Source: a virus. From it: DNA of 53,854 nucleotides. Below the pieces are notes generated by a model. It saw only the letters and a list, made by a program, of their open reading frames with translations, had not been told where the DNA came from and ran no database searches. Location of the stretch: positions 1 through 53,854 of IMG/VR virus record IMGVR_UViG_3300021961_000135; one strand, given 5' to 3'. Below are positions 27,250 through 34,645 of this stretch, piece by piece. Numbering within the stretch: position 1 is the first letter of the stretch; each line of letters starts with the position of its first letter. Made by a program: the position numbers and the translations under genes.

Positions 27250-27915
27250 CTAATGCTTAGGGTTGAACTCACAGCCAGTGACCTGACACCAGCCGCATAG
27301 TGGGGTTTGATTTGGGTTCCAGACATCGTTCTCAAAGCATGCCTCGAGCCGAGCAGTACGCTCACGATACTTCCACCAAAAGTTTTCGGCTTGGTCTCGT
27401 GTCATCTGCATCTTGACCATATCATTTTTGACGATGAACAGCAACGCAGAGTTGACCTTACGGATGTGGGGGAAGTGTTGGAACACCATGAGCGACATAA
27501 GCACAAGCTGATCCCTGTCAGGGTACTTGTTGTTGCCAGTCTTCCAGTCTCCCACCCACGCCGTAAGGTTCTCGTCGTCAACGATCAGAATGTCAGCGAT
27601 GCCCCGCACCCAAACATCAGGCGCTTTCCAGTTAGTAGGCGTAAGGTCAGCGCGTAGCGCCATCTCGTACTCTGCTAGCTTTCTTCCGGGCTTCTTGAGC
27701 ATGGCGTCCACCACAGGCTGGAACTGTGCGTACTCAGGCGGTATAGGCGTTTGATCCCTGATGTAGTTCTCAATCGCCTCATGCACCTGATTGCCATACC
27801 GCGTGGCTTCGGTCTCTTGGAAGGGGTACTTCTTCAAGACCTTGACCTCGTGATACCTGCGCTGACAGCCTTCAAAATCCTTGAGACTGCTGTGTGACCA
27901 TGCTGGTTTTTTCAT
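27250..27915 (-). CDS. PD-(D/E)XK nuclease, Cas4/RecB-like
   Basis: 221 residues. WSHSSLKDFEGCQRRYHEVK is the usual N-terminus. GNQVHEAIENY gives the H of the RecB-type nuclease. RGIADILIVDD ... GDWKTG carries the catalytic D and DxK (motifs II and III). The C-terminal CGWCQVTGC with the N-terminal Cys (QRRY phrase) could hold an iron-sulfur cluster as in Cas4. It would act as an exonuclease in recombination-dependent replication. It overlaps the zincin gene by 4 bp (ATGA). Confidence 0.85.
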   Translation of the reverse strand: MKKPAWSHSSLKDFEGCQRRYHEVKVLKKYPFQETEATRYGNQVHEAIENYIRDQTPIPPEYAQFQPVVDAMLKKPGRKLAEYEMALRADLTPTNWKAPDVWVRGIADILIVDDENLTAWVGDWKTGNNKYPDRDQLVLMSLMVFQHFPHIRKVNSALLFIVKNDMVKMQMTRDQAENFWWKYRERTARLEACFENDVWNPNQTPLCGWCQVTGCEFNPKH

Positions 27916-28211
27916 TCGAACTTCGCTGTGTTAATGGCTTTGTTAAGCCGTGTTGCAAATGCTGATACAAAACGCTCGTCACGATACAGAGGGCTGTCCA
28001 TGTCATGCAAGATTGCATGCGTAAGCTCATGCCAAAAGGTGTCACCTACCTCGTGCTTTGTGAACGGCTTGCCTGTGTGGTTGCGTGTACCGATACGAAT
28101 GTGTTGCGCGTCATAGTGCACACGCCCCATGTAGTTCTTATCGATCATCGCCTCGATGACTTCCACGCTGTACCAGCGCCTACCGACTCTTATTTTTGTT
28201 GGTAATTTCAA
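27912..28211 (-). CDS. Small HExxH metalloprotease-like protein (99 aa)
   Basis: FWHELTHAILHDMDSP carries HELTH, a gluzincin-type zinc site, in a compact domain resembling short phage or conjugative-element peptidases. The start is TTG at 28211, overlapping the previous stop (TTGA), with GGAG eight bases upstream. The RDERFVSAFATRLN phrase downstream may supply the third ligand (Glu/Asp). It lies between nuclease and polymerase genes. It could be a protease or a zinc-dependent structural protein; the substrate is unknown. Confidence 0.65.
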   Translation of the reverse strand: MKLPTKIRVGRRWYSVEVIEAMIDKNYMGRVHYDAQHIRIGTRNHTGKPFTKHEVGDTFWHELTHAILHDMDSPLYRDERFVSAFATRLNKAINTAKFE

Positions 28212-28444
28212 TATTGCTTCTCCTCTATTTTTTCGTATGTCATCTCAAAGATGTCCGGCTTGCACGGGTAGTGCTCACCCTTTACGCCTGTGATGATCCA
28301 GTCGCCGGGCCTCACCAAATGCGCTCCTTCAAGCGTTTCAATTTGTGGCGCACCAGTTTTTTTCCCAATAAACACGGCTGGATGGTCGCCATCTTTGAAC
28401 CACTGCGTGGCTTCAATAACCACGGGTTTTTTTCTGTACTTCAT
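28208..28444 (-). CDS. Small conserved phage protein (78 aa)
   Basis: The protein MKYRKKPVVIEATQWFKDGD has the phrase PGDWIITGVKGEHYPCKPDIFEMTYEKI, a pattern very widespread in phage proteins of unknown function. AAGGAGAAGCA precedes the ATG. It ends in a TTGA overlap with the zincin gene and starts 9 bp after the DNA polymerase stop. It is a member of the replication operon. Confidence 0.65.
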   Translation of the reverse strand: MKYRKKPVVIEATQWFKDGDHPAVFIGKKTGAPQIETLEGAHLVRPGDWIITGVKGEHYPCKPDIFEMTYEKIEEKQY

Positions 28445-28453
28445 TGCTTCTCC

Positions 28454-30439
28454 TTAGTTTTTTGCTAACCCATAACGACGGTGTGCGCCACCGTCAGCGT
28501 CCAATGGAATGCCCGGCATATAAGGCGGCTCCATAGTCATCTGCGCCAAGACCCAAGTCTTAGCTTCTGCAACTTCAGCGTCAGGAACCACAACGATCTG
28601 TTCGTCATGTACTGTTCCCGCCACGAAGTATCTCTTCGCAGTACGCACCATCCCATCAGTCATCACGCATCTCGCTACGCCCTGCGTGACATTGTTGGTT
28701 ATTTTTCCTGCGTATATCTTAGTACGATCTGGCCCGTATGTCCACTCCAGTTGATCTTTATTTGTTTTCTCGTCTTTGTAGCGCCTGATGCTGAGGTCAG
28801 GATACAACAGCTTCATGCCGGACGGCAGTTCAATCTCCCCCTTGCGGTAGATCAGGCACTTGTGCTTGTACTCACGCCCCTTGTACAGGCACTCACCGAT
28901 AAGCTGGGTGTTCAAATCCCAGAAGTCCACCACAGGCGTAGCTGTAGCCCTGTACTTGTCGATGATGGCCTTGGCCGCAAGGCAGTGGATGACTAGCTCC
29001 TTGGTCGTACAGGTGTGCGGTATGGCTTGGAGCTTCTCAGCGTTGACTTCCCATTCCAAGAACTTTACTGCGGCTTGTTGCGTGACCCCCAGTTTCTTTG
29101 CAAAGGCAAGGTCGTACCGCTGAGGCGGCGCCCCAAGGAACCCTGTAAGTAGTTGCGACGCAAAGGCAGCCCAACCGAGTCCATAGCCGCACCCAAGCAA
29201 CGCGCTCTTTGCCGACTGCCTGAGATCAGGATGGGACTCTTTGGTGAGATTGGGGATGTTGAACATCTGCGCACCGAACGCGGCATAAGGGTCACCCCCA
29301 GCCCTGAAGATGTCAAGCATATCTGTATAGTCAGCCAGCCACGCAAGGACTCGCGGCTCAATCTGTGACAGATCGCCCACGACGAGTTGGTGGCCAGCGG
29401 GAGCCATAATTGCTTTGCGTAAGAACGAACCCCGCTTGAGGTTTTGCATGTTGATGGCCGAGCCTTTGCTTGCTGTCCAACGACCCGTCTGCGCACCGTA
29501 GTAAGAAAGCGGAACAGGGAGCGCACCTCTCTGGCTGATCTCAAGGAATCGCTGTGCGCGGGTTCTCTCTGTAGTAGATTTAACCCGAAGACGCGCTTCA
29601 CAAAGAAGGGCAACGTCCTCACGTTCACCGTTGAGTAACGCTTGAAATAGGGCATCGTTTTTAGCGAGTGCAAGTGTTTCTTTCCCAGTCGTCTTACTGG
29701 TCTTGGTTGGCGGAACCACATTGAGTTTCGTAAGTAGTGCAGCAAACTGCTGATTCGACGCCAGTGCAGTCTCTTCCACGCCGAGCTTCTGTAATAGGGC
29801 TTCACGTTTTTCCTTTTCATCTAGTATGGCATCGGTCAGCATGTTGGGGTCAAGCTCAAGGCATGCACGGGTGTACATCTTGAGGGTCATGTCTATAAGC
29901 CGTAGTTCTTTCGCAGGGTATCCTTTGACCAAGCGATCAAAGATTCTTTCGCATAGATATACGTCGTGTTTGCAATAGTCCGATAGCTCAGATTCCATGA
30001 CCTCGTCCAACTCGGCCACACCATTGGTGCTGTATACGGCTGTCCCTTTGGCGGGAAGATTAAAATCGATTGCAAGTTTGGCGAGACTGTTGCCAACCTC
30101 AACGCCTCTGAGAGCTCTCGCCATTGATAATGTGTCGAAGATGAAGCAGGGTGATACACCGTAGCGCCACTCCATAATGGATACATCGAACTGTGCGTTG
30201 TGCGCAAGCACTGCGGTTCGTCCCCAGTCGATTCCAGAAAAGTATTCACGTAGTCCATCTCCTCTAACCCACGTAGTTGGGCTGTCAGATCCGAACTCAT
30301 GAACGCAGCATCCAAACGCGTGAAATAAGTCATGGCGTATGTACTCCTCAGTTGTCATTTTTGTTAGTGTGTAACCTATCTTGGTGTCCCAATAGGTCTC
30401 GAAGTCGATCGTCAAGATCGTGTCGTATGGTTTACTCAT
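28454..30439 (-). CDS. DNA polymerase, family A with 3'-5' exonuclease domain
   Basis: 661 residues. Exonuclease motifs are LTIDFETYW (D12, E14), HNAQFD (80-85) and YCKHDVYL (D159). The polymerase domain has motif A VVGDLSQIEPRV (D355), the O-helix-like RQSAKSALLGCGYGLG (K410, Y418) and motif C TVHDEQIVVV (about 611-613). The segment after the O-helix is longer than in Pol I. This is the replicative polymerase of the phage; with the primase-helicase, nuclease and SNF2 translocase it makes a self-contained replication set. Confidence 0.92.
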   Translation of the reverse strand: MSKPYDTILTIDFETYWDTKIGYTLTKMTTEEYIRHDLFHAFGCCVHEFGSDSPTTWVRGDGLREYFSGIDWGRTAVLAHNAQFDVSIMEWRYGVSPCFIFDTLSMARALRGVEVGNSLAKLAIDFNLPAKGTAVYSTNGVAELDEVMESELSDYCKHDVYLCERIFDRLVKGYPAKELRLIDMTLKMYTRACLELDPNMLTDAILDEKEKREALLQKLGVEETALASNQQFAALLTKLNVVPPTKTSKTTGKETLALAKNDALFQALLNGEREDVALLCEARLRVKSTTERTRAQRFLEISQRGALPVPLSYYGAQTGRWTASKGSAINMQNLKRGSFLRKAIMAPAGHQLVVGDLSQIEPRVLAWLADYTDMLDIFRAGGDPYAAFGAQMFNIPNLTKESHPDLRQSAKSALLGCGYGLGWAAFASQLLTGFLGAPPQRYDLAFAKKLGVTQQAAVKFLEWEVNAEKLQAIPHTCTTKELVIHCLAAKAIIDKYRATATPVVDFWDLNTQLIGECLYKGREYKHKCLIYRKGEIELPSGMKLLYPDLSIRRYKDEKTNKDQLEWTYGPDRTKIYAGKITNNVTQGVARCVMTDGMVRTAKRYFVAGTVHDEQIVVVPDAEVAEAKTWVLAQMTMEPPYMPGIPLDADGGAHRRYGLAKN

Positions 30440-30659
30440 TCTTCTCCTTAAGTTTTGCTTCTACTGCTCGGGCAAGTTCCATGTTGTTTGCCCACCCGAC
30501 TCGATAGATTTCACCGATCTCTTCGTTGGTCAGGTTGACCCACCCACGCTTCTCAAAATGATACGGCTGTCCCATGTCACGCAGGATCTGCTTGCCAAGA
30601 TTAGATTGCTTCTCAACCATGTTGAAAGCTTCGTCTTCTTCAGGTGTCCAGTCTGTCAT
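30432..30659 (-). CDS. Small protein (75 aa), phage-typical C-terminus
   Basis: It starts MTDWTPEEDEAFNMVEKQSN and ends with LTNEEIGEIYRVGWANNMEL, then ARAVEAKLKEKNE. The second half (L-T-x-EEI ... ARAVEAKL) closely resembles the C-terminus of the gene at 31262, so the two may be paralogous or share a module. Overlaps: 8 bp with the polymerase gene and 4 bp with the upstream gene. Confidence 0.55.
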   Translation of the reverse strand: MTDWTPEEDEAFNMVEKQSNLGKQILRDMGQPYHFEKRGWVNLTNEEIGEIYRVGWANNMELARAVEAKLKEKNE

Positions 30660-30862
30660 GTGTTCTTCTCCTTGTTTGTTGGCAGGTGCTCAAGATGGTT
30701 TTGTACTTTCCAACCCATCGCATCAGCGTAGCCGCGCTCGTACTCTTTGCGTAGTAGTTCTTCTGGTTCCCACGGAAGTGGTGTACCCGCGTGTTTGTAT
30801 GCCTCATTGCGCCACATAGAAGCGCTGATTTTGTATCGTTCGCAGTTTGGGCAGTCAGTCAT
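30656..30862 (-). CDS. Small protein (68 aa), CxxC N-terminus, unknown
   Basis: MTDCPNCERYKISASMWRNE has one CxxC at the N-terminus, followed by charged helices ending HLPTNKEKNT. It is joined to both neighbours by short ATGA-type overlaps. The function is unknown. Confidence 0.5.
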   Translation of the reverse strand: MTDCPNCERYKISASMWRNEAYKHAGTPLPWEPEELLRKEYERGYADAMGWKVQNHLEHLPTNKEKNT

Positions 30863-31047
30863 TTCTTCTCCTTTAATTTATCCCAGTGCTCGCCATAAAT
30901 TTCTTCGCACTGAACCCAAGTGAACAAGTATTGCCACATGGAAAGTTTGTTGCCAAGGTCATGGTGTGTTTCAGCCATATCCAAACAAGTTGCCTTCATG
31001 CGGTCAACGTAGCTTTCGCGGGTGTCGTTGTTGTACGGGACACTCAT
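30859..31047 (-). CDS. Small protein (62 aa), unknown
   Basis: MSVPYNNDTRESYVDRMKAT continues with helix-prone sequence (THHDLGNKLSMWQYLFTWVQ) and a basic end. Four-base overlaps to both neighbours and in-frame retention support a real gene. No recognisable domain. Confidence 0.45.
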   Translation of the reverse strand: MSVPYNNDTRESYVDRMKATCLDMAETHHDLGNKLSMWQYLFTWVQCEEIYGEHWDKLKEKK

Positions 31048-31265
31048 GCGTACCCATTTACAAGTATGTGATTTTTTGCTTCTTCCAAAGCGCCAACCAG
31101 TTCAAGTCGGTTTTCAATCTTGGAGCATTTGATCTTAAATTGCCCAGTCCCACGATGGAACAACAACACGATTACTGCATCCGGCTCGGCGTCAATGGCC
31201 TCGGTAAGGGTTTCTGTAGCCGCCACTTTGTACTCATCAAATGTCAGTGATTTAAGTTTGCTCAT
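31044..31265 (-). CDS. Small protein (73 aa), unknown
   Basis: MSKLKSLTFDEYKVAATETL, a mixed alpha/beta pattern (DAVIVLLFHRGTGQFKIKCS) and a helical end. It is joined to neighbours by 4-bp overlaps. No recognised domain. Confidence 0.45.
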   Translation of the reverse strand: MSKLKSLTFDEYKVAATETLTEAIDAEPDAVIVLLFHRGTGQFKIKCSKIENRLELVGALEEAKNHILVNGYA

Positions 31266-31642
31266 GTGTTTTTGCTCCTTAATTTGGCTTCAATGGCTCG
31301 GGCAAATTCATTCAAAGGTAGGTATGTCTCGCCTTCAGTGTCTGCCAATGATTGTGACCACAAACGAGAAATCTCCTCATCCGTCAGCGGCTTGCGCTGT
31401 GGTGGGGTGGTGTAGAGGGGCACTTCGTAACGGATCGGATAGTCAGGCCGATCTTTACCCCAAGACACATGGGCGTAACTGCCGAGCATCGTGGCCCACG
31501 CCACAGGCTCCTGCTCTGGCTGTGCCAAGGCTTCTTTGATGGCGGTTACAGCAGGGTCAAGATAAACACAACCATGCTCATGGTGTGTCAAATGCAATTC
31601 CAACGCCTCCAGCGCCAGCTTCAATGCTTCTCGTTCAGTCAT
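31262..31642 (-). CDS. Modular small phage protein (126 aa)
   Basis: The first half LKLALEALELHLTHHEHGCV and AVTAIKEALAQPEQEPVAW, then RYEVPLYTTPPQRKPLTDEE, are segments common to short proteins of proteobacterial phages. The C-terminal LTDEEISRLWSQ ... FARAIEAKLRSKNT resembles the gene at 30432. The architecture (helical pair, Trp-rich beta segment, LTDEEI helix) suggests shuffled modules. The function is unknown. Confidence 0.55.
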   Translation of the reverse strand: MTEREALKLALEALELHLTHHEHGCVYLDPAVTAIKEALAQPEQEPVAWATMLGSYAHVSWGKDRPDYPIRYEVPLYTTPPQRKPLTDEEISRLWSQSLADTEGETYLPLNEFARAIEAKLRSKNT

Positions 31643-31869
31643 GCTTGTCCCCTTGCTCGGATGGCTTTCAAAACCCGATCACTTAGTGCTTTATCTGCGC
31701 CAAGTAATGCAAGACCAGCCGTATTGGCACACGCCTCACGCTCCTCGGCAACGACCCGCTCAACAAGGGTCATCAGGTGCTGAGTACTACAGTGCCACGA
31801 CTTGTACTCACGATTTTGATCTATGGCCTCATGCAACATAAAGGCTACTTGTTCTGCGTTGTATTTCAT
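31639..31869 (-). CDS. Small protein (76 aa), phage-typical ERVVAEEREAC motif
   Basis: VERVVAEEREACANTAGLAL is a phrase frequent in short phage proteins. The beginning MKYNAEQVAFMLHEAIDQNR is helical. Overlaps of 4 bp with both neighbours indicate one polycistronic unit. Unknown function. Confidence 0.55.
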   Translation of the reverse strand: MKYNAEQVAFMLHEAIDQNREYKSWHCSTQHLMTLVERVVAEEREACANTAGLALLGADKALSDRVLKAIRARGQA

Positions 31870-32213
31870 GACTGCCCCCTTAACTTCAAGCCGCGCTCAT
31901 TTAAACGCTCAATGATTTCTCTTAAGCTTTTGCGTCCTAAATTTGGAGTCTTAAGCAGGCGTTGCTCGGTGCACCCAAGTAACTGCGTGATGGTGTAAAT
32001 TTCTTCTGCTTTCAAGCAATGCTCAGACCTAACAGTCAGCCCAAGGGCTTCAATCCCATCAAATACAACAGCCTCAGCCATTGCCCATTTATTCAGGATT
32101 TCCTGTCTGCGCTCTATCATGTCTTCCGCAACACGGTAAGCATCACGGGCTGATTGCGGGGAAACCCTCAATACCTCAAGCGCTAAATGGTCAAGTAATT
32201 CTTCTTTAGTCAT
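31866..32213 (-). CDS. RNA polymerase alpha C-terminal-domain-like protein (115 aa)
   Basis: I start it at ATG 32213 (AAGGA upstream; ATGA overlap with the previous stop), not the in-frame ATG at 32228. Residues ~58-111 read GLTVRSEHCLKAEEIYTITQ, then QRLLKTPNLGRKSLREIIER and LNERGLKL, aligning without gaps to bacterial RpoA alpha-CTD. Known E. coli DNA-contact residues R265, C269, G296, K298, S299 and E302 are kept (R62, C66, G93, K95, S96, E99); N268 is replaced by H65. Residues 1-55 are an unrelated helical region. It could bind UP-element-like DNA or host regulators. The amino-terminal assembly domain of alpha is absent. Confidence 0.85.
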   Translation of the reverse strand: MTKEELLDHLALEVLRVSPQSARDAYRVAEDMIERRQEILNKWAMAEAVVFDGIEALGLTVRSEHCLKAEEIYTITQLLGCTEQRLLKTPNLGRKSLREIIERLNERGLKLRGQS

Positions 32214-32473
32214 TGGTAGTCCTTGCATGAATGGTGTTTAGCATCTTCACGGTCTGTCCATGTACCTGTGCAACCTGTACACTTAAACTTGCCTGCGGTG
32301 ATTGAAAACTTACCCGTCAACCTTGGCTCAGGCAGTTCAAGTTGTTCTGCATAAATGCGCTCACGCTCGGCAGAAGCGACAAGGGCGGCAAAGCGTCTTA
32401 GCGCTCCATGATCTCCATCCATGCCAACAAACCCTGCCTCTTGTGCCATGCGAGTGATGTCTTCTCTGTTCAT
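32210..32473 (-). CDS. Small protein with possible zinc site (87 aa)
   Basis: MNREDITRMAQEAGFVGMDG begins a phrase shared by many short phage proteins, followed by RRFAALVASAERERI. The C-terminal half has KFKCTGCTGTWTDREDAKHH with CxxC and His pairs, a possible small zinc knuckle. It overlaps the alpha-CTD-like gene by 4 bp. Unknown function. Confidence 0.55.
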   Translation of the reverse strand: MNREDITRMAQEAGFVGMDGDHGALRRFAALVASAERERIYAEQLELPEPRLTGKFSITAGKFKCTGCTGTWTDREDAKHHSCKDYQ

Positions 32474-32691
32474 GGTTTCTCCTTCTTTGTCATCTCATGC
32501 AATGCTTCCTCAATGAAGCCCATGTGATTGCCTGACCACATGTCCCATGCACCTGTGCGCTTTTGGTTGATGGTCAGATCACCGTTGGGGCTGTGCCGTA
32601 ACAACTCACCCATGTCTTTACAACTGGCGGTGAATTGTTTGGGCGCCTCTTGGTCGGGGCAGATTGTGTACGTGTATGGTAGTTTTGCCAT
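32470..32691 (-). CDS. Small protein (73 aa), unknown
   Basis: MAKLPYTYTICPDQEAPKQF and a mixed composition ending EALHEMTKKEKP. AAGGAGAAGCA precedes the ATG at 32691. A short overlap joins it to the next gene. No domain recognised. Confidence 0.45.
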   Translation of the reverse strand: MAKLPYTYTICPDQEAPKQFTASCKDMGELLRHSPNGDLTINQKRTGAWDMWSGNHMGFIEEALHEMTKKEKP

Positions 32692-32701
32692 TGCTTCTCC
32701 T

Positions 32702-32992
32702 TCAGTTAAAGTTTTCTTTTGGTGGTGCGTCTAACAGGTTTAGAAAGCCGAAAAAATCGTTTGCCGCCAACATGAGTTGCGACGCCTCCATCTCGTTACA
32801 GTTTAGGGTAACGACTCCTGCCATTGAATCTTCAGCGCGGCCAATGATGACCACGCCTTGTGCCTTGCCTTCTCCGTAGCACATCACCAGTTTGTGGATC
32901 AGTAGCTTGAAGTGGGCTTGCTCTTCGTCTGACATGGCGTGTACTCTGCGCTCAAGTTCAGCTTCGGTCATTGAGAAATCAGCTTCTAGCAT
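32702..32992 (-). CDS. Small acidic protein (96 aa), unknown
   Basis: MLEADFSMTEAELERRVHAM is followed by a beta/alpha region (AQGVVIIGRAEDSMAGVVTL) and a helical end. An alternative start is ATG 32971 (MTEAELERRV). It overlaps the VRR-NUC gene by 14 bp. No family recognised. Confidence 0.5.
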   Translation of the reverse strand: MLEADFSMTEAELERRVHAMSDEEQAHFKLLIHKLVMCYGEGKAQGVVIIGRAEDSMAGVVTLNCNEMEASQLMLAANDFFGFLNLLDAPPKENFN

Positions 32993-33284
32993 CGCGTAGC
33001 TCCGTGAGTAACAGCTTCAGGTCGTCAAGGTTGTGCTCACGGGCAATGAACACAGTCCCGCCATGGTTGAGGATGGCGTTGAGTTCCCTGTCTTGAAGAG
33101 CTGTGGTTGTGCCCTTGCCGGCCTTGCACTCGATGGCGATGAAGTGTCCGTCCATGCAGCCAATGATGTCAGGTATACCCGCTCGGCCAAAGCCATTAGC
33201 GGGGGGCATGAAGTGGTAGATGTTGAGTGTGTCAAGTAGTTTCCTTACATTCGCTTTTACTTTTGATTCAGGTGTCGAAGCCAT
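32979..33284 (-). CDS. VRR-NUC domain nuclease (101 aa)
   Basis: I start it at ATG 33284, preceded by GGAG six bases upstream; earlier in-frame ATGs at 33308 and beyond have poorer sites. GFGRAGIPDIIGCMDGHF followed by IAIECKAGKG matches the VRR-NUC fold: GxPD (metal-binding Asp), then ExK. NAILNHGGTVFIAREHNLDD completes the domain. Such short phage enzymes act as Holliday-junction or structure-specific endonucleases, or in DNA debranching. It overlaps the upstream gene by 17 bp. Confidence 0.85.
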   Translation of the reverse strand: MASTPESKVKANVRKLLDTLNIYHFMPPANGFGRAGIPDIIGCMDGHFIAIECKAGKGTTTALQDRELNAILNHGGTVFIAREHNLDDLKLLLTELRDARS

Positions 33285-33519
33285 GGCGGTCTCCATTTGG
33301 TTCGACATACCTTGTGAGATTGACTTCGGGGTTGGCAAATGTTTTGCCGTCATTGGCAAGCTCTCTGTTGAGCAAGCCGAACGCAAACAGCATATTCCTG
33401 TACCCGTAGTAATCTATAGTTTTTGCCACATCAGGCAACACAGCCGCGCTTGGGTCAGACGCCAGTATGAGGTACAGGAGCCGCAAGGTCATCCAGTCTT
33501 GTCGTTTAAGTTTTTTCAT
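33268..33519 (-). CDS. Small protein (83 aa), unknown
   Basis: From ATG 33519 (or 33531) it reads MKKLKRQDWMTLRLLYLILA, a helical protein of ordinary composition ending NLTRYVEPNGDRHGFDT. It is inside the VRR-NUC operon and overlaps neighbours on both sides. No domain recognised; start choice is uncertain by four codons. Confidence 0.5.
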   Translation of the reverse strand: MKKLKRQDWMTLRLLYLILASDPSAAVLPDVAKTIDYYGYRNMLFAFGLLNRELANDGKTFANPEVNLTRYVEPNGDRHGFDT

Positions 33520-33739
33520 TGTTTTTCCCATGCATTTCGTAAAGGGTTGCAATGTAGGCGAGCATCCTGTCAAGCGGATAGCCGTTGTGGTACGCAAGCG
33601 TACACATGTAGCTCATGAGCGCAGATATGCCGATGTCTACTTTCTGCTTGCCCATGGCGGACTTAAGAATTTCTACTGCGGCTTCTACTTGCGCTCTCTT
33701 GTTGTTGAGTTCGCGTGTTTCTTCAATGTCTTTGGTCAT
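33506..33739 (-). CDS. Small helical protein (77 aa), unknown
   Basis: MTKDIEETRELNNKRAQVEA, a helical N-half, then GISALMSYMCTLAYHNGYPL. AGGAG precedes the ATG at 33739. It is in the small-gene operon. Unknown function. Confidence 0.5.
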   Translation of the reverse strand: MTKDIEETRELNNKRAQVEAAVEILKSAMGKQKVDIGISALMSYMCTLAYHNGYPLDRMLAYIATLYEMHGKNNEKT

Positions 33740-33740
33740 G

Positions 33741-34022
33741 TCACTTCTCCTGTGTTTCTATTAGTTTGTCTAAGTAGTGCCGTGCCTTGCGTAGGTCATC
33801 AACACCGCCCTTGTCTTTCCAGCGGGACACATACTTTACGATGTTTCCTTCAAGGTAGCCAAGGTTATTTCCAACAATGTAGTCCCATGGCTGTATGGCT
33901 TTGCTCTTGTAGTGAGTGCCCGCTATCTGCACATCGTTGGCTGTAAGCGTTTGTACATGCTTGCGCGTGGTCTCATGGAACAGATCAAGCTGGTCGCTTG
34001 TCGGTATGGGTGGCTTAGTCAT
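33741..34022 (-). CDS. DUF3310 family protein (93 aa)
   Basis: VQIAGTHYKSKAIQPWDYIV, then GNNLGYLEGNIVKYVSRWKD and GGVDDLRKARHYLDKLIE, is the full DUF3310 signature found in many phages (sometimes annotated as a nucleotide kinase without proof). The protein is complete. It overlaps the neighbour gene at 34015 by 8 bp. Confidence 0.85.
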   Translation of the reverse strand: MTKPPIPTSDQLDLFHETTRKHVQTLTANDVQIAGTHYKSKAIQPWDYIVGNNLGYLEGNIVKYVSRWKDKGGVDDLRKARHYLDKLIETQEK

Positions 34023-34236
34023 TCTCGTCTCTCCTTCTGTTTAAAAAGGCGGCATCGGCTGGGTTGCGTATCCGCTCGATCTCATTGTCGTAGTACTTCT
34101 TGGGCATAGGCGCGTTCTTGTCTAAGAGCACGCGCAACCAATCAGCACCGCCAAGCTGTTTGAATATCATCCACTGCCTGTCAGACATTCTTAAAAATCT
34201 GTGCTTGAGTGGCTCAGGTGGTTTAGCTCTAGGCAT
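34015..34236 (-). CDS. Small phage protein (73 aa)
   Basis: MPRAKPPEPLKHRFLRMSDR with QWMIFKQLGGADWLRVLL is a pattern recurring in phage small proteins (KPPEPL ... sDRQw ... LGG ... WLR). Basic, helical; possibly DNA-binding. Overlaps its neighbours by 8 bp. Confidence 0.6.
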   Translation of the reverse strand: MPRAKPPEPLKHRFLRMSDRQWMIFKQLGGADWLRVLLDKNAPMPKKYYDNEIERIRNPADAAFLNRRRDEND

Positions 34237-34411
34237 CGCGCTTCATACTCCTAACAAAGACTGCAAAGCTGGCGCTCGTGTCGCCAAATGGCATTTTCTC
34301 AAACTCACGCGCCACTTCTTCAAGCGTTTCGTTACGCACGATCTGACGGAATTGTCGAGCAAATGCCGCGCCTGTGGCGCTGACATAGTCTTGTGTATCA
34401 TCGTCGTCCAT
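34229..34411 (-). CDS. Small protein (60 aa)
   Basis: MDDDDTQDYVSATGAAFARQ starts an acidic N-terminus and helical body, then FEKMPFGDTSASFAVFVRSM. GGGGAG precedes the ATG and the start overlaps the upstream stop (TAATG). Conserved look but no assigned function. Confidence 0.55.
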   Translation of the reverse strand: MDDDDTQDYVSATGAAFARQFRQIVRNETLEEVAREFEKMPFGDTSASFAVFVRSMKRDA

Positions 34412-34644
34412 TATTCTCCCCTCGCTTTCAGCATAGCGTCTGCCGTTGAGTAACTACACTTGGCTAAGCGTTCTATTCCCGCTTCACTCCAACCTGTGCA
34501 AGCCGCAAGCATCCCTTGCATAGCCTTAGCCGCAAAGTAATCGCGCAGGGTCATGCCTTCATTGACGATTGTGTCTGGCGCTTTATCGTCGTAGTTGTAT
34601 ACGAGTGCGCTCATGGGAAACGCTGGTGTATTTTTATCCTGCAT
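34411..34644 (-). CDS. Small phage protein (77 aa) with GMTLRDYFAAKAM motif
   Basis: Start ATG 34644 preceded by GGAGGT; the annotated-looking extension to 34656 begins with TTG and is rejected. The phrase GMTLRDYFAAKAMQGMLAAC is common in small phage proteins of proteobacterial hosts. Ends in a TAATG overlap. Function unknown. Confidence 0.65.
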   Translation of the reverse strand: MQDKNTPAFPMSALVYNYDDKAPDTIVNEGMTLRDYFAAKAMQGMLAACTGWSEAGIERLAKCSYSTADAMLKARGE

Positions 34645-34645
34645 C

